Below, piece by piece: positions 8,984-17,656 of a DNA stretch of 64,000 bases. Position 1 is the first letter of the stretch, and every line of letters begins with the position of its first letter. The position numbers were made by a program, and so were the translations under genes. This stretch comes from AC-32 sp963763475 (GTDB lineage: Bacteria > Actinomycetota > Thermoleophilia > Gaiellales > Gaiellaceae). The notes below the pieces were generated by a model, which saw only the letters and a program-made list of their open reading frames with translations, was not told the origin of the DNA and ran no database searches. The stretch lies in the NCBI GenBank assembly GCA_963763475.1, contig CAVXOR010000001.1, positions 434,001-498,000 of the forward strand, given 5' to 3'.

Positions 8984-10296
8984 CGCGTGAGTCGAAGCTC
9001 GTCCCGTTCTTCTTCCTCGCGGCCGTCTTCACGTGCACGTTCGCCAAGGTGCAGTGGAACGCGGCCGGCTCGGTGTTCCTGGCCGACCTGACCGCCGGTG
9101 GCTTCCTGCTCTTCTACGGACTCGACCGGCTCGGACGCCGCGGCCGGCCCGCGCCGCGCACGGCAGCGGTGCTGCTCGCCTTCCTCGCCGCGTTCCTGCT
9201 CGTCTACCTGATCGGCTTCTTCAACCTCGAGACCGGTCAGGCGCTCGACCAGTTCGTCAAGGGCCTGACGAAGTGGCTGCTGCACTTCGGCTTCCTTGTC
9301 GTAGGCGTGATCTACCTGGCGCGGAAGACGCTCGGCTTCTACTGGCGCACGCTGGCCTGGTTCCTCGGCGGGATCGCCGCCAACGGCGCCTACGGGATCC
9401 TGCAGCTGCTCTCGGCACAGGCCGGCCACAACCTCGACTCGGTCGTGCTGGAGCCGCTGACCCACGGGGCGAGTCAGATCAATATCTACGGCGCGGTCAA
9501 CGGCTCGAGCGTCTACCGGCCGAACGCGCTCACCGGCGACCCGAACCACCTGGCGATCGAGCTGCTGCTGCCGATCCTGATCCTCTCGCCGCTCTACCTG
9601 CGGCTCGAGCGCGGCCACCGGCTGCGGACCCCGCTCGCGGTGCTGATCGGCTTCCTGCTGCTGGTCGAGCTGGCGACGCTCTCGCGCAGCGGCCTGCTCG
9701 GGCTGCTCGTGGGCGCGATCGTTCTCCTGATCCCGTACCGGCACCTGCTCTTCTCACGGCTGGCGCTGCTGCCGCTCGCTCTCGTCGCGCTGCCGGTCGC
9801 CTTCGAGCTCTACCACCGGCGGCACTTCTTCAGCGTCGTGCTCCGCTCGCGGATCCAGACCGGAGGCAGCTCGACGAGCGCGCACCTCGGCGTCTACGAC
9901 TTCATCCCTCAGGTGCTGCACCAGCACCCGCTCTTCGGCCTCGGCTTCAACAACTTCTCCGTCTACTACGAGTTCGTCACCGGCAAGACGAACTGGGGGC
10001 CGCACTCCTACTACGTGATGCTGATCGTCGAGGGCGGGCTCGTGGGGGCGGCCTTGTTCGCGGTATTCCTCTGGTGGCTGTTCGTCCGGCTCCGCGTGGC
10101 ACGGCGGCTCGGCGAGGCGCTCGCGGCGGCGGGGGATCCGCTGGCCGCGCGGCTGCGGCCGTTGGCCTGGGGCATGACTGCCGCGCTCGTCGGAACCCTG
10201 GCCTCGAATGCGTTCTACCTGACGATTCCCTTCCTCTACTTCTACGTCTTCGTGATGCTCGTGCTGGCGACTCCTGCGGTGTTCTCGCAGAGATGA
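8980..10296 (+). CDS. O-antigen ligase / polymerase family membrane protein (WaaL/Wzy-like)
   Basis: 438 residues from GTG with about eleven hydrophobic helices. The large periplasmic loop has LTGDPNHLAIELLLP and, further on, HPLFGLGFNNFSVYY followed by GPHSYYVMLIVEGG, the Wzy_C signature of O-antigen ligases and polymerases. The His in the loop is the conserved catalytic candidate. It would polymerise or ligate undecaprenyl-linked repeat units on the outer face of the membrane. This is the only recognisable polymerase of region A. Confidence 0.9.
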   Translation: MTRESKLVPFFFLAAVFTCTFAKVQWNAAGSVFLADLTAGGFLLFYGLDRLGRRGRPAPRTAAVLLAFLAAFLLVYLIGFFNLETGQALDQFVKGLTKWLLHFGFLVVGVIYLARKTLGFYWRTLAWFLGGIAANGAYGILQLLSAQAGHNLDSVVLEPLTHGASQINIYGAVNGSSVYRPNALTGDPNHLAIELLLPILILSPLYLRLERGHRLRTPLAVLIGFLLLVELATLSRSGLLGLLVGAIVLLIPYRHLLFSRLALLPLALVALPVAFELYHRRHFFSVVLRSRIQTGGSSTSAHLGVYDFIPQVLHQHPLFGLGFNNFSVYYEFVTGKTNWGPHSYYVMLIVEGGLVGAALFAVFLWWLFVRLRVARRLGEALAAAGDPLAARLRPLAWGMTAALVGTLASNAFYLTIPFLYFYVFVMLVLATPAVFSQR

Positions 10297-11303
10297 AGGT
10301 CGTCGTCCTGACCACCTCGTACCCGCGCTACGAGGGCGACCCGGCCGGGAACTTCGTCGCCGACGCGGTCGAGCAGCTGCGGGGGCGGGGGGTCGAGGTG
10401 GACGTGGTCTCGCCAGCCTCGTTTCGCCACTTCGGGATCGCCTACGGCTCGGGCGTGATCGGGAACCTGAAGCGGGCGCCGTGGAAGGCTGCGCTCGTGC
10501 CGGCGATGCTCGGCTCCTTCGCCCAGGCGGCCCGGCGGGCGGCCCGCGATGCCGACCTGGTGCACGCGCACTGGCTGCCCTCGGGCGCGGTGGCGCTGGC
10601 GACCGGCAAGCCGTTCGTGGTGCAGCTCTGGGGGACCGACGTCGAGCTGGCGCGGCGCATGCGCGGGCTCGCGCGGCGCGTGCTCGCTCGGGCTCGGCTC
10701 GTGATCTGCGCCTCGAACGCGCTCGCCGAGGCGGCACGCGAGCTCGGCGCGACCGAGGTGCGCGTGATCCCGAGCGCGGTCGAGCTGCCCGACCAAGTGG
10801 GCGAGCCGGCCGAGCCGCCCGAGGTGCTGTTCGTCGGTCGGCTTTCGGCCGAGAAGGGCATCCTCGAGCTGGTGCAGGCCGCGGACGGGATGAAGCTGAC
10901 GGTCGCAGGCGACGGCCCGCTCCGGTCGCAGGTGCCGGAGGCCCTCGGGTTCGTGCCGCATCACGAGCTGCCGCCGCTGTTCGAGCGGGCCGCCGTGGTC
11001 GCGGTGCCTTCGCATCGGGAGGGCTTCGGCGTCGCCTGTGCCGAGGCGATGGCCCACGCGCGGCCGGTAGTCGCCAGCGCGGTCGGCGGACTGCTCGACC
11101 TGGTCGCCGACGGCGAGACCGGCCTGCTCGTCCCGCCTCGCGACGTGCCGGCGCTCCGGGCCGCGCTCGAGCGGCTGCTCGGCGACCCCGAGCTGCGCCG
11201 GCGGCTGGGCAAGGCGGGGCGCGACCGCGTGCGAGAGCGCTTCTCCTGGCCGGCGGTCACCGACGCGACGGTCCAGGCCTACGAGGACGCGCTTGCCGGC
11301 TGA
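10293..11303 (+). CDS. Family 4 glycosyltransferase
   Basis: 336 residues from the ATG at 10293, which overlaps the preceding TGA; the open frame continues upstream but only as antisense-like sequence. It opens with VVVLTTSYPRYEGDPAGNFV, then has HAHWLPSG, VQLWGTDVE and, in the C-terminal domain, LFVGRLSAEKGI and PSHREGFGVACAEAMAHARP. These are the GT4 phosphate-binding and EX7E elements. Slightly short but complete. A cytoplasmic NDP-sugar transferase of unknown specificity. Confidence 0.93.
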   Translation: MKVVVLTTSYPRYEGDPAGNFVADAVEQLRGRGVEVDVVSPASFRHFGIAYGSGVIGNLKRAPWKAALVPAMLGSFAQAARRAARDADLVHAHWLPSGAVALATGKPFVVQLWGTDVELARRMRGLARRVLARARLVICASNALAEAARELGATEVRVIPSAVELPDQVGEPAEPPEVLFVGRLSAEKGILELVQAADGMKLTVAGDGPLRSQVPEALGFVPHHELPPLFERAAVVAVPSHREGFGVACAEAMAHARPVVASAVGGLLDLVADGETGLLVPPRDVPALRAALERLLGDPELRRRLGKAGRDRVRERFSWPAVTDATVQAYEDALAG

Positions 11304-12441
11304 GCGGCCCGCAGTCGTGCTCGGCCTGCTCTGGGCCGGGCTCTCGTTTGCGCGCAGCCTCGGCCGTCGCGGCGTGCCGGTGACCGGGATCACGATGCAC
11401 CCGCACGAGTTCGGGACGCGCTCGCGCTACCTGCGCGAGGTGCACCGGGCGCAGGGCGACGAGGCGGTGCTGAAGGCGCTCCGCGCGGCCGCGCAGGGCG
11501 ACGTCAAGCCGGTTCTGCTCCCGGAGCGCGACGACCACGTCGAGCTCGTGCTGCGCCACTGGGACGAGGTCGGCGAGCTCTATGAGCTGCCGATGCCACC
11601 CGACCCGGAAGTGCCGCGGCGCCTGCGGCACAAGGCGACGCTGCCGCTCGAGGCCGAGCGCGCCGGCCTGGACGCCCCGCGAACGGTCGAGGCGGACTCG
11701 CTCGAGACCCTGCAGCAGCTCGACCTGCGCCCGCCGTTCCTGCTCAAGCCGGTCGAGGGCCAGCACTTCGCCGGCGCCTTCGGCGAGAAGGTGATGGTCG
11801 CGCAGACCCTCGACGAGCTGACCGCGTCGTGGAAGCGCACCCGTGAGCGTGGCTTCGACACCGTCGTGCAGGAGCTCGTGCCGGACTCGGAGCATCAGAT
11901 CTGGTCGCTGTTCGCCTACATCGGCCGCAGCGGCCGCACGCTTGCGACCGCCACCGGCGTCAAGGTGCGCCAGGGGCCGATCCGGTTCGGTACCAGCGCC
12001 GTCTTCCGCACCACCCCGGAGCCGCGCGTTCGCGAGCTCGGCCTCAAGCTGCTCGAGAGCTCCGGCTACCGCGGCTTCGGCCACGTCGAGTTCGCCTACG
12101 ACCGCCGCGACGGCGACTTCAAGCTGCTCGAGGTGAACACGCGCGTGCCGATGTGGGCCGGCGTCGCCATGAGCCGCTACTTCGACATGGCGCGCATCGC
12201 CTACGACGACCTCTGCGGTGTGCCCGAGCCCGAGCCGGTCGACCTGCAGCAGGAGCTCTGGTGGAGCTTTCTCGCCAAGGACGTCTCCGTCTCGCTGCAG
12301 CTCGCGCGCCGCGGCGAGCTCTCACCGGCCGCGTTCGCGAAGCCGTACCTGCAGCGGCACAAGGTGCGCGGCGTGCTTGCCGCCGACGACCCGCTGCCCG
12401 CGCTCGGCGTGCTCTCCTACGCGCGCTCGAAGGTGGTGTAG
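11293..12441 (+). CDS. ATP-grasp domain ligase
   Basis: 382 residues if TTG at 11293 is used; GTG at 11317 is a good alternative because the Rossmann strand VVLGLLWAGLSFARSLGRRG starts there. ATP-grasp elements follow: a lysine at the start of FLLKPVEGQHFAGAFGEK, a VVQELVPDSEHQ segment and the metal-binding FKLLEVNTRVPMWAGV. The fold resembles D-aspartate ligase and related carboxylate-amine ligases often found in capsule loci. It is the third ATP-grasp gene of this directon, and shares its domain order with the protein at 4651 without being a near copy. Confidence 0.88.
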   Translation: MPAERPAVVLGLLWAGLSFARSLGRRGVPVTGITMHPHEFGTRSRYLREVHRAQGDEAVLKALRAAAQGDVKPVLLPERDDHVELVLRHWDEVGELYELPMPPDPEVPRRLRHKATLPLEAERAGLDAPRTVEADSLETLQQLDLRPPFLLKPVEGQHFAGAFGEKVMVAQTLDELTASWKRTRERGFDTVVQELVPDSEHQIWSLFAYIGRSGRTLATATGVKVRQGPIRFGTSAVFRTTPEPRVRELGLKLLESSGYRGFGHVEFAYDRRDGDFKLLEVNTRVPMWAGVAMSRYFDMARIAYDDLCGVPEPEPVDLQQELWWSFLAKDVSVSLQLARRGELSPAAFAKPYLQRHKVRGVLAADDPLPALGVLSYARSKVV

Positions 12442-13533
12442 ATGCGGATCGCGCTGCTCGACCCGCCGAGCTTCACCGTGCCCTACGACCACGCGCTCGC
12501 CTCCGCGCTTGCCCGCCGCGGGCACGACGTCACGTTGCTGACCGCGCCGTTCACCCACGGCGACGTGCCGGAGCCCGAGGGCTACCGGCGCGAGGAGATC
12601 TTCCTGCCGGTCTCGTCACGGCTCGTCCGCCGCTCGCCGCGCTCCCGCGCTCGCCTTGTCCTGAAGGGGCTCGAGTACCCCCCGAGCGCTGCGCGACTGC
12701 TGCGACGGGTGCACGCGCTCGACCCGGAGGTGGCGCACGTCCAGTGGCTGGCGATCCCGCGCTACGACCTGCACTGGCTGCGGCGGCTGCGGGCCCCGGT
12801 CGTGCTGACCGCGCACGACGTGCTGCCCCGGAACGAGCGCAATGCCGCCGCCTGGACCGAGGTGCTGGCCGTGGCCGCGAGAGTGATCGTGCAGTCGGAG
12901 CGGGCGGTCGAGCAGCTCGCGGAGGCGGGCCTCCCGCGCGAGAAGCTCGTCCGCATCCAGCACCCGGTCTTCGAGAGCGGAATCGAGGCCGAGCCGCCGA
13001 GCGGGAAGACGATCCTCTTCTTCGGCCTGATCCGCGAGTACAAGGGCCTCGACGTGCTGCTGCGCGGGCTCGCCGAGCTCCCGGACGCGCGGCTCGTGGT
13101 GGCGGGCGACCCGCTCGACCCGGTCGAGCCGCTGCAGCGCCTCGCGGCCGGCCTGGGCATCGCCGACCGGGTCGAGTGGCGGCTCGGCTTCCTGCCCGAC
13201 GACGCGATTGCGCCGCTGATGCACGAGGCTACGCTTGTCGCCTTGCCCTACCGGAAGATCGACTCCTCGGGCGTGCTCGCGACGGCGCTCGGGCACGGGC
13301 GTCCGGCCGTCGTCACCGACGTCGGCGGCCTGCCCGACGCGATCCGCGAGTTCGGCGCCGGGCGCGTCGTGCCGCCCGGAGATGCCGAGGCGTTCGCCGC
13401 TGCACTGCGGGAGCTGCTCGAGGAGCGGGAGCTGGCGAAGGCCTTCGACGGCGCGCAGGCCGCCCGGCGCGCGTTGACCTGGGACGCGGCCGCGGCGGCG
13501 CACGAGGCCGTCTATCGCGAGGTTGCCGCGTGA
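12442..13533 (+). CDS. Family 4 glycosyltransferase
   Basis: 363 residues from the ATG directly abutting the previous stop. The GT-B layout is visible: an N-terminal acceptor domain with TAHDVLPRNERNAAAW, and a donor domain with FFGLIREYKGLDVLL, a VALPYRKIDSSGVLATALGH nucleotide-sugar loop and DVGGLPD. It should act just after the initiating transferase encoded downstream, or on a later sugar of the repeat unit; the order cannot be read from sequence. Confidence 0.92.
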   Translation: MRIALLDPPSFTVPYDHALASALARRGHDVTLLTAPFTHGDVPEPEGYRREEIFLPVSSRLVRRSPRSRARLVLKGLEYPPSAARLLRRVHALDPEVAHVQWLAIPRYDLHWLRRLRAPVVLTAHDVLPRNERNAAAWTEVLAVAARVIVQSERAVEQLAEAGLPREKLVRIQHPVFESGIEAEPPSGKTILFFGLIREYKGLDVLLRGLAELPDARLVVAGDPLDPVEPLQRLAAGLGIADRVEWRLGFLPDDAIAPLMHEATLVALPYRKIDSSGVLATALGHGRPAVVTDVGGLPDAIREFGAGRVVPPGDAEAFAAALRELLEERELAKAFDGAQAARRALTWDAAAAAHEAVYREVAA

Positions 13534-14162
13534 GGGTCGTGAAGGAGCTGCTCGACCGGCTGCTGGCTCTGGTCGGGCTCGTCGTCCTCTCGCCGGTCTT
13601 CTTCGGCCTTGCGCTCTGGATCGTGCTCGAGTCCGGACGGCCCGTGATCTTTCGCCAGCTGCGGGCGGGCCGGCACGCGAAGCCGTTCTCGATGCTCAAG
13701 TTCCGCACGATGGTCCCGAATGCGGTCGAGCTCGGCCGCGAGCTGAAGCTCAGCGACGACCCCTTCGGCCTGCTGCCGAACGACCCGCGGATCACGCGCA
13801 GCGGTCGCTTCCTGCGCCGCACGAGCCTCGACGAGCTGCCCCAGCTCTGGAACGTTCTGCGCGGCCAGATGAGCCTCGTCGGCCCGCGCCCGGACCTCGT
13901 CGAGCAGGTGGCTAACTACGAGCCCGGCGACCGGCGACGCCTGGACGTGAAGCCCGGGATCACCGGCTGGGCGCAGGTGATGGGCCGCGACGAGATCCCG
14001 TGGGAAGAGCGCTTCCGGCTCGACGCCTGGTACGTCGACAACTGGTCGCTCGTGCTCGACGCCCGGATCGTGCTGATGACGTTCACGCAGCTCGGCCGGC
14101 CGGAGCCAGAGCCGGTCGAGGACACGCTCAACATCGAGCGGGCCAAGCGGAGCGAGCCGTGA
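13530..14162 (+). CDS. Initiating sugar-phosphate transferase (bacterial sugar transferase family, PglC-like)
   Basis: GTG at 13530 overlaps the previous stop and gives 210 residues; GTG at 13539 is possible. One re-entrant N-terminal hydrophobic segment (about 8-33) is followed by the catalytic core with all the family motifs: MLKFRTMV (55-62), RRTSLDELPQLWNVL (96-110), SLVGPRP (115-121) and KPGITGWAQV (141-150). The Asp-Glu pair in the second motif is catalytic. It moves a sugar phosphate from an NDP-sugar to undecaprenyl phosphate, starting glycan assembly. It is the short form without the four-helix domain of WcaJ/WbaP. Confidence 0.93.
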   Translation: MRVVKELLDRLLALVGLVVLSPVFFGLALWIVLESGRPVIFRQLRAGRHAKPFSMLKFRTMVPNAVELGRELKLSDDPFGLLPNDPRITRSGRFLRRTSLDELPQLWNVLRGQMSLVGPRPDLVEQVANYEPGDRRRLDVKPGITGWAQVMGRDEIPWEERFRLDAWYVDNWSLVLDARIVLMTFTQLGRPEPEPVEDTLNIERAKRSEP

Positions 14163-15081
14163 AGGAGGTCCCGCCCGAGGAGTGGGACGCGCTCGAGCTC
14201 GACGCCTACTACCGGCGGCCGTACGTCGAGAGCGCCGCGCTGCTCGACCAAGGCCGGCCGTTCCTGCTCGAGCACAAGGGCGTCGTGTTCGCCGGGATCG
14301 AGCGCGACGAGCCGGCGCGTGACGTGATCACCCCGTACGGCTACGGCGGCCCGACCGGCGACGGCTTCTGGGACGCCTACGAGGACTGGGCGCGCGAGCA
14401 CGGCGTCGTCTCGACCTTCGTGCGCTTCCACCCGCTGCTGGCCAACCAGGGGGACGCGCCGATCCACGTGGAGGAGCTGGCGCCGACCGTCGCGTGGCGG
14501 GTCGAGCCGGAGCGGGATCTGCTCGCCGGGCTCCACTTCAAGCATCGCAACAAGGTGCGAAAGGCCGAGAACGCGGGCGCGACGGTCACGCAGCACGACG
14601 GGCTCGACAGCTTCGTCGAGCTCTACGAGGACACCATGCGGCGCATCGACGCCGACCCGTTCTACTTCTTCGAGCCTGCCTACTGGGAGCGCCTGCGGTG
14701 AGCTTCCGCTCCTCCGCTTCGACGCGGCGATCGACGGCGAGGTGGTCGCGAGCGCGCTCTGCCTGCCGAGCCCGCCGTGGCTGCACTACCACCTCAGCGG
14801 CACGACCGCTGCGGGACGCTCGACCGGCGCCTCGACGCTCGTCCTGCTCGAGGCGGCGCGCTGGGCCCAGGCGAACGGCTACGAGCGCTTCCACCTGGGC
14901 GGCGGCCTCGGCGGCACGCCCGACTCGCTGCACCACTTCAAGGCGCGCTTCGACCCGGAGGGCCTCGTCCCGGCCGCGGTCGGCAAGGCAATTCACGACG
15001 AGGCCGCCTACCGCGAGCTGAGCGGCGGCGAGGACCGGGTACGACGGCTTCTTTCCGGCCTATCGCCGCCCCAACGGGTAG
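14159..15081 (+). CDS. FemAB / GNAT-like aminoacyltransferase, broken by two frameshifts
   Basis: GTG at 14159 opens a frame that stops at 14699. The protein resumes one base over (LPLLRFDAAIDGEVVASALC) and runs to about 15036, then shifts one more base to end as YDGFFPAYRRPNG at 15079-15081. Removing one base near 14695 and one G near 15037 restores about 306 residues. The LHFKHRNKVRKAENAG segment and the C-terminal HYHLSGTT and FHLGGGLGG match FemAB-type transferases that add amino acids from aminoacyl-tRNA to glycans or peptidoglycan. Sequencing error or a true pseudogene are both possible. Confidence 0.75.
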
Positions 15082-15090
15082 CTTCGGGCG

Positions 15091-16203
15091 GTGATCCTGA
15101 AGGCGATCTTCTGGGCGAGCGCGGCCGGCCTGGGCTGGACCCACGTCGGCTACCCGGTCGCCGCGGCGGCGCTGCGGCGCGTGCGCGAGCGGCCCGTCCG
15201 CAAGGCGGAGATCGAGCCCAGCGTCACGCTGATCGTCCCCGCCCACAACGAGGAGGACGTGATCGGGCGGCGCGTCGAGAACCTGCTCGAGCTCGACTAT
15301 CCGACCGAGAAGCTCGAGCTGGTCGTGGCTTCCGACGGCTCGACCGACCGCACGCACGAGATCGTGGGCGTGCATGACGGCCGCGTGCGGCTGCTCGCGT
15401 CGGAGCGCGCCGGGAAGCTGCCGACGATGAACCGCGCCGTTCGTGACACCGACAGCGAGATCCTCGCCTTCGGCGACGCCAACGCAACCTGGGCGCCGGA
15501 CGCGCTGCGCAAGCTCGTCCGCAACTTCGCCGACCCGGACGTCGCGTACGTCTGCGGCCAGGTCCGCTTCCAGCGCGAGGACGGCACGAACCGGGAAGGC
15601 CTCTACTGGCGCTACGAGATGTGGCAGCGCGAAAGCGAGTCCGCGCTCGGCTCGATCACCGGCGGCAACGGCGCGATCTACGCGGTGCGACGCTCGGACT
15701 ACGTCGAGTGGCCGTTCGGGCACGACCAGGGCTTCCCGAACCTGATGGTGCAGAAGGGCCGCCGCGCGGTCTACGAGCCCGAGGCGCTGGCCTTCGAGAA
15801 GCCGAGCCGCGACAACGAGGACGAGTTCCGGCGCAAGGTGCGGATGCTGCCGTGGTCGTGGCGGTACCTGTTCGAGGCGGGCCCGCTGCGAGGGGTGCCG
15901 CCGATGTACCTGTTCGAGCTGCTCTCGCACCGGGTGCTGAGATACGCGAGCGGCTTCCTGCACGTCGGCCTGCTGGCAACGTCGATCGCGCTCTGGAACG
16001 ACGGCTGGGTGTACGAAGCCGCGCTGGCGGCGCAGGCGCTGTGGCTCGCGCTCGCCGCCGCGGGCAAGCTCGAGCTCCGCGTGCCGGGTGCCGGGATCGC
16101 CTGGTACTACCTGTTGATGACCGCCGCGACGATGGCTGCGCTCGTCCGCTACCTGCGCGAGGGCGCGCCGCTGATGTGGGAGAAGGCGGAGGGCACGCGC
16201 TAA
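15091..16203 (+). CDS. Membrane-associated family 2 glycosyltransferase (cellulose synthase / hyaluronan synthase-like)
   Basis: 370 residues from GTG, nine bases after the FemAB-like gene. A short N-terminal hydrophobic segment precedes a processive-type GT2 domain with VTLIVPAHNEEDVI, VASDGSTDRT, FGDANATW (metal-binding DxN) and ITGGNGAIYAVRR. Three or four helices follow at about 270-355. A QxxRW motif is not obvious, so it may add single sugars rather than polymerise. Domain order resembles IcaA/WcaA-like enzymes. Confidence 0.9.
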   Translation: MILKAIFWASAAGLGWTHVGYPVAAAALRRVRERPVRKAEIEPSVTLIVPAHNEEDVIGRRVENLLELDYPTEKLELVVASDGSTDRTHEIVGVHDGRVRLLASERAGKLPTMNRAVRDTDSEILAFGDANATWAPDALRKLVRNFADPDVAYVCGQVRFQREDGTNREGLYWRYEMWQRESESALGSITGGNGAIYAVRRSDYVEWPFGHDQGFPNLMVQKGRRAVYEPEALAFEKPSRDNEDEFRRKVRMLPWSWRYLFEAGPLRGVPPMYLFELLSHRVLRYASGFLHVGLLATSIALWNDGWVYEAALAAQALWLALAAAGKLELRVPGAGIAWYYLLMTAATMAALVRYLREGAPLMWEKAEGTR

Positions 16204-16210
16204 CTGCGTC

Positions 16211-17656
16211 ATGCCACCCGCCGGCATGTCTAGCCTGGGGCGGGTGCGCGTGGCCGTCGTTCTGTTCGCGCTCGCGGTGCTCGCCGCTGGCTGTTCTTCG
16301 GACAAGCAGGCGGCGCCGACGACCACGGCAGCGCCTCCTGCGGCGCTGAAGCCGCCGCCTCCTCCACCGGCACCTCCGCCGAAGCGGTCGAAGGTGCACG
16401 TGATCGTCTTCGACGGGGACACGGGCGCGCCGGTGGCCAAGGCGCGCGTCCAGGTCGGCCGCTTCGCCGGCCGCACCGACGGCCGCGGCGTGGCCAAGAT
16501 CCGGATCGCCCGTCATACGCGCCTGCAGGTCAAGGTGGTCAAGCGCGGGTACGACGGCTTCAAGCAGCGCCTGCAGTTCCGCAACCGGCCCAAGGTCGGC
16601 GTGCGCGTCTACCAGGCGAGACTGCAGTGGCCGCTCTACGGCGCCAATCCCGGGCGCACCCAGTCGCACGACGAGATCCGCGTCAGGCCGCCGTTCCGCG
16701 TGGTCTGGAGCACCGCCGTCGGCGGGCTGATGGAGTTCCCGGCCGTGGTCGACGCCGACGTCGCCTTCGTCGCCAACTACCACGCCAGCGTCCGCGCCTA
16801 CTCGATGCGCAACGGCAAGCGGGCCTGGCGGCGCGACCTCGGCGGAATCATGGCCTCCTCGCCCGCGGTGCACGGCGAGGATCTGATCGTCCACGCGATG
16901 AACGGCCACGTCTACGTGCTCGACCGGCACAACGGCAAGACCCGCTGGAGCTACACGACCGGCGCGCCGATCGAGTCCTCGCCGCTCGTCCTGAACGGGG
17001 TCGACTACTTCGGCACCTGGTCCGGCATGGTCTACGCGCTCGACCTCAAGACCCATCGCGCCCGCTGGACCTACGGCGCCGGGACGAAGATCACCTCGAG
17101 CGCGTCCTACTCGGGCGGCACCGTGTTCATCGGCGACTACGGCGGCCGCTTGCTCGCGCTCTCGGCACGCAACGGCGGCCTGCGCTGGTCGGGCTCTGTC
17201 AACGGGCGCGTCTACGGCACCCCGGCGACCGCGAACGGGCGCGTCTTCGTCCCGAGCTCGACCGGCGGCTCGCTGACCGCGTTCTCGACCCGCGGCTCGC
17301 GGCTCTGGTCGCTCGGCACCGGTTCGTACGTCTACTCCTCCCCGGCGGTCTGGAACGGGCGCGTCTACATCGGCTCGTACAACGGCACGCTCTACTGCCT
17401 CTCGGCGGCGACCGGGGCGACCCTCTGGCGCTTCGACACCGGCGGCTCGATCGGCGGCGCGGCGACCGTCGTCGACGGCGTCGTCTACTTCGCCAACCGC
17501 CAGCACCGGATCTACGCGCTCGACGCGCGGACGGGCAGGCAGGTCACCCGCTGGCCCGACGGCGCCTTCGTGCCGGTCGCGGGCAACGGGCGCCTCCTGC
17601 TCCTGCACGGCTTCTCGCGGCTCTACGCGATGGCGCCGAAGAGCCGGCGACGATGA
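16211..17656 (+). CDS. Lipoprotein with CarboxypepD-reg-like domain and PQQ-like beta-propeller
   Basis: 481 residues from ATG 16211 (ATG 16226 and GTG 16244 are alternatives). A signal peptide ends in the lipobox LAAGC, making Cys28 the lipid anchor, followed by a proline-rich linker at about 45-57. Residues 60-110 look like a carboxypeptidase-regulatory beta-sandwich (GAPVAKARVQVG). From about 135 on, repeated strands with YALDLKT, VYIGSYNGTLYCLSAATG and similar form a seven- or eight-bladed PQQ-like propeller, as in BamB. Catalytic PQQ/metal ligands are not evident, so a scaffold role at the cell surface is more likely than a dehydrogenase. Confidence 0.85.
   Translation: MPPAGMSSLGRVRVAVVLFALAVLAAGCSSDKQAAPTTTAAPPAALKPPPPPPAPPPKRSKVHVIVFDGDTGAPVAKARVQVGRFAGRTDGRGVAKIRIARHTRLQVKVVKRGYDGFKQRLQFRNRPKVGVRVYQARLQWPLYGANPGRTQSHDEIRVRPPFRVVWSTAVGGLMEFPAVVDADVAFVANYHASVRAYSMRNGKRAWRRDLGGIMASSPAVHGEDLIVHAMNGHVYVLDRHNGKTRWSYTTGAPIESSPLVLNGVDYFGTWSGMVYALDLKTHRARWTYGAGTKITSSASYSGGTVFIGDYGGRLLALSARNGGLRWSGSVNGRVYGTPATANGRVFVPSSTGGSLTAFSTRGSRLWSLGTGSYVYSSPAVWNGRVYIGSYNGTLYCLSAATGATLWRFDTGGSIGGAATVVDGVVYFANRQHRIYALDARTGRQVTRWPDGAFVPVAGNGRLLLLHGFSRLYAMAPKSRRR

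Noticed and set aside
14690..14702. Programmed frameshift in the FemAB-like gene
   Set aside because: No slippery heptamer or downstream pseudoknot was evident, and a second shift would also be needed.
14938..17608. Very long minus-strand open frames (519 and 650 codons) opposite GT2 and propeller genes
   Set aside because: They are antisense shadows typical of high-GC DNA: rich in Arg, Ala, Asp and Gly with no family motifs, and opposite clearly coding genes.
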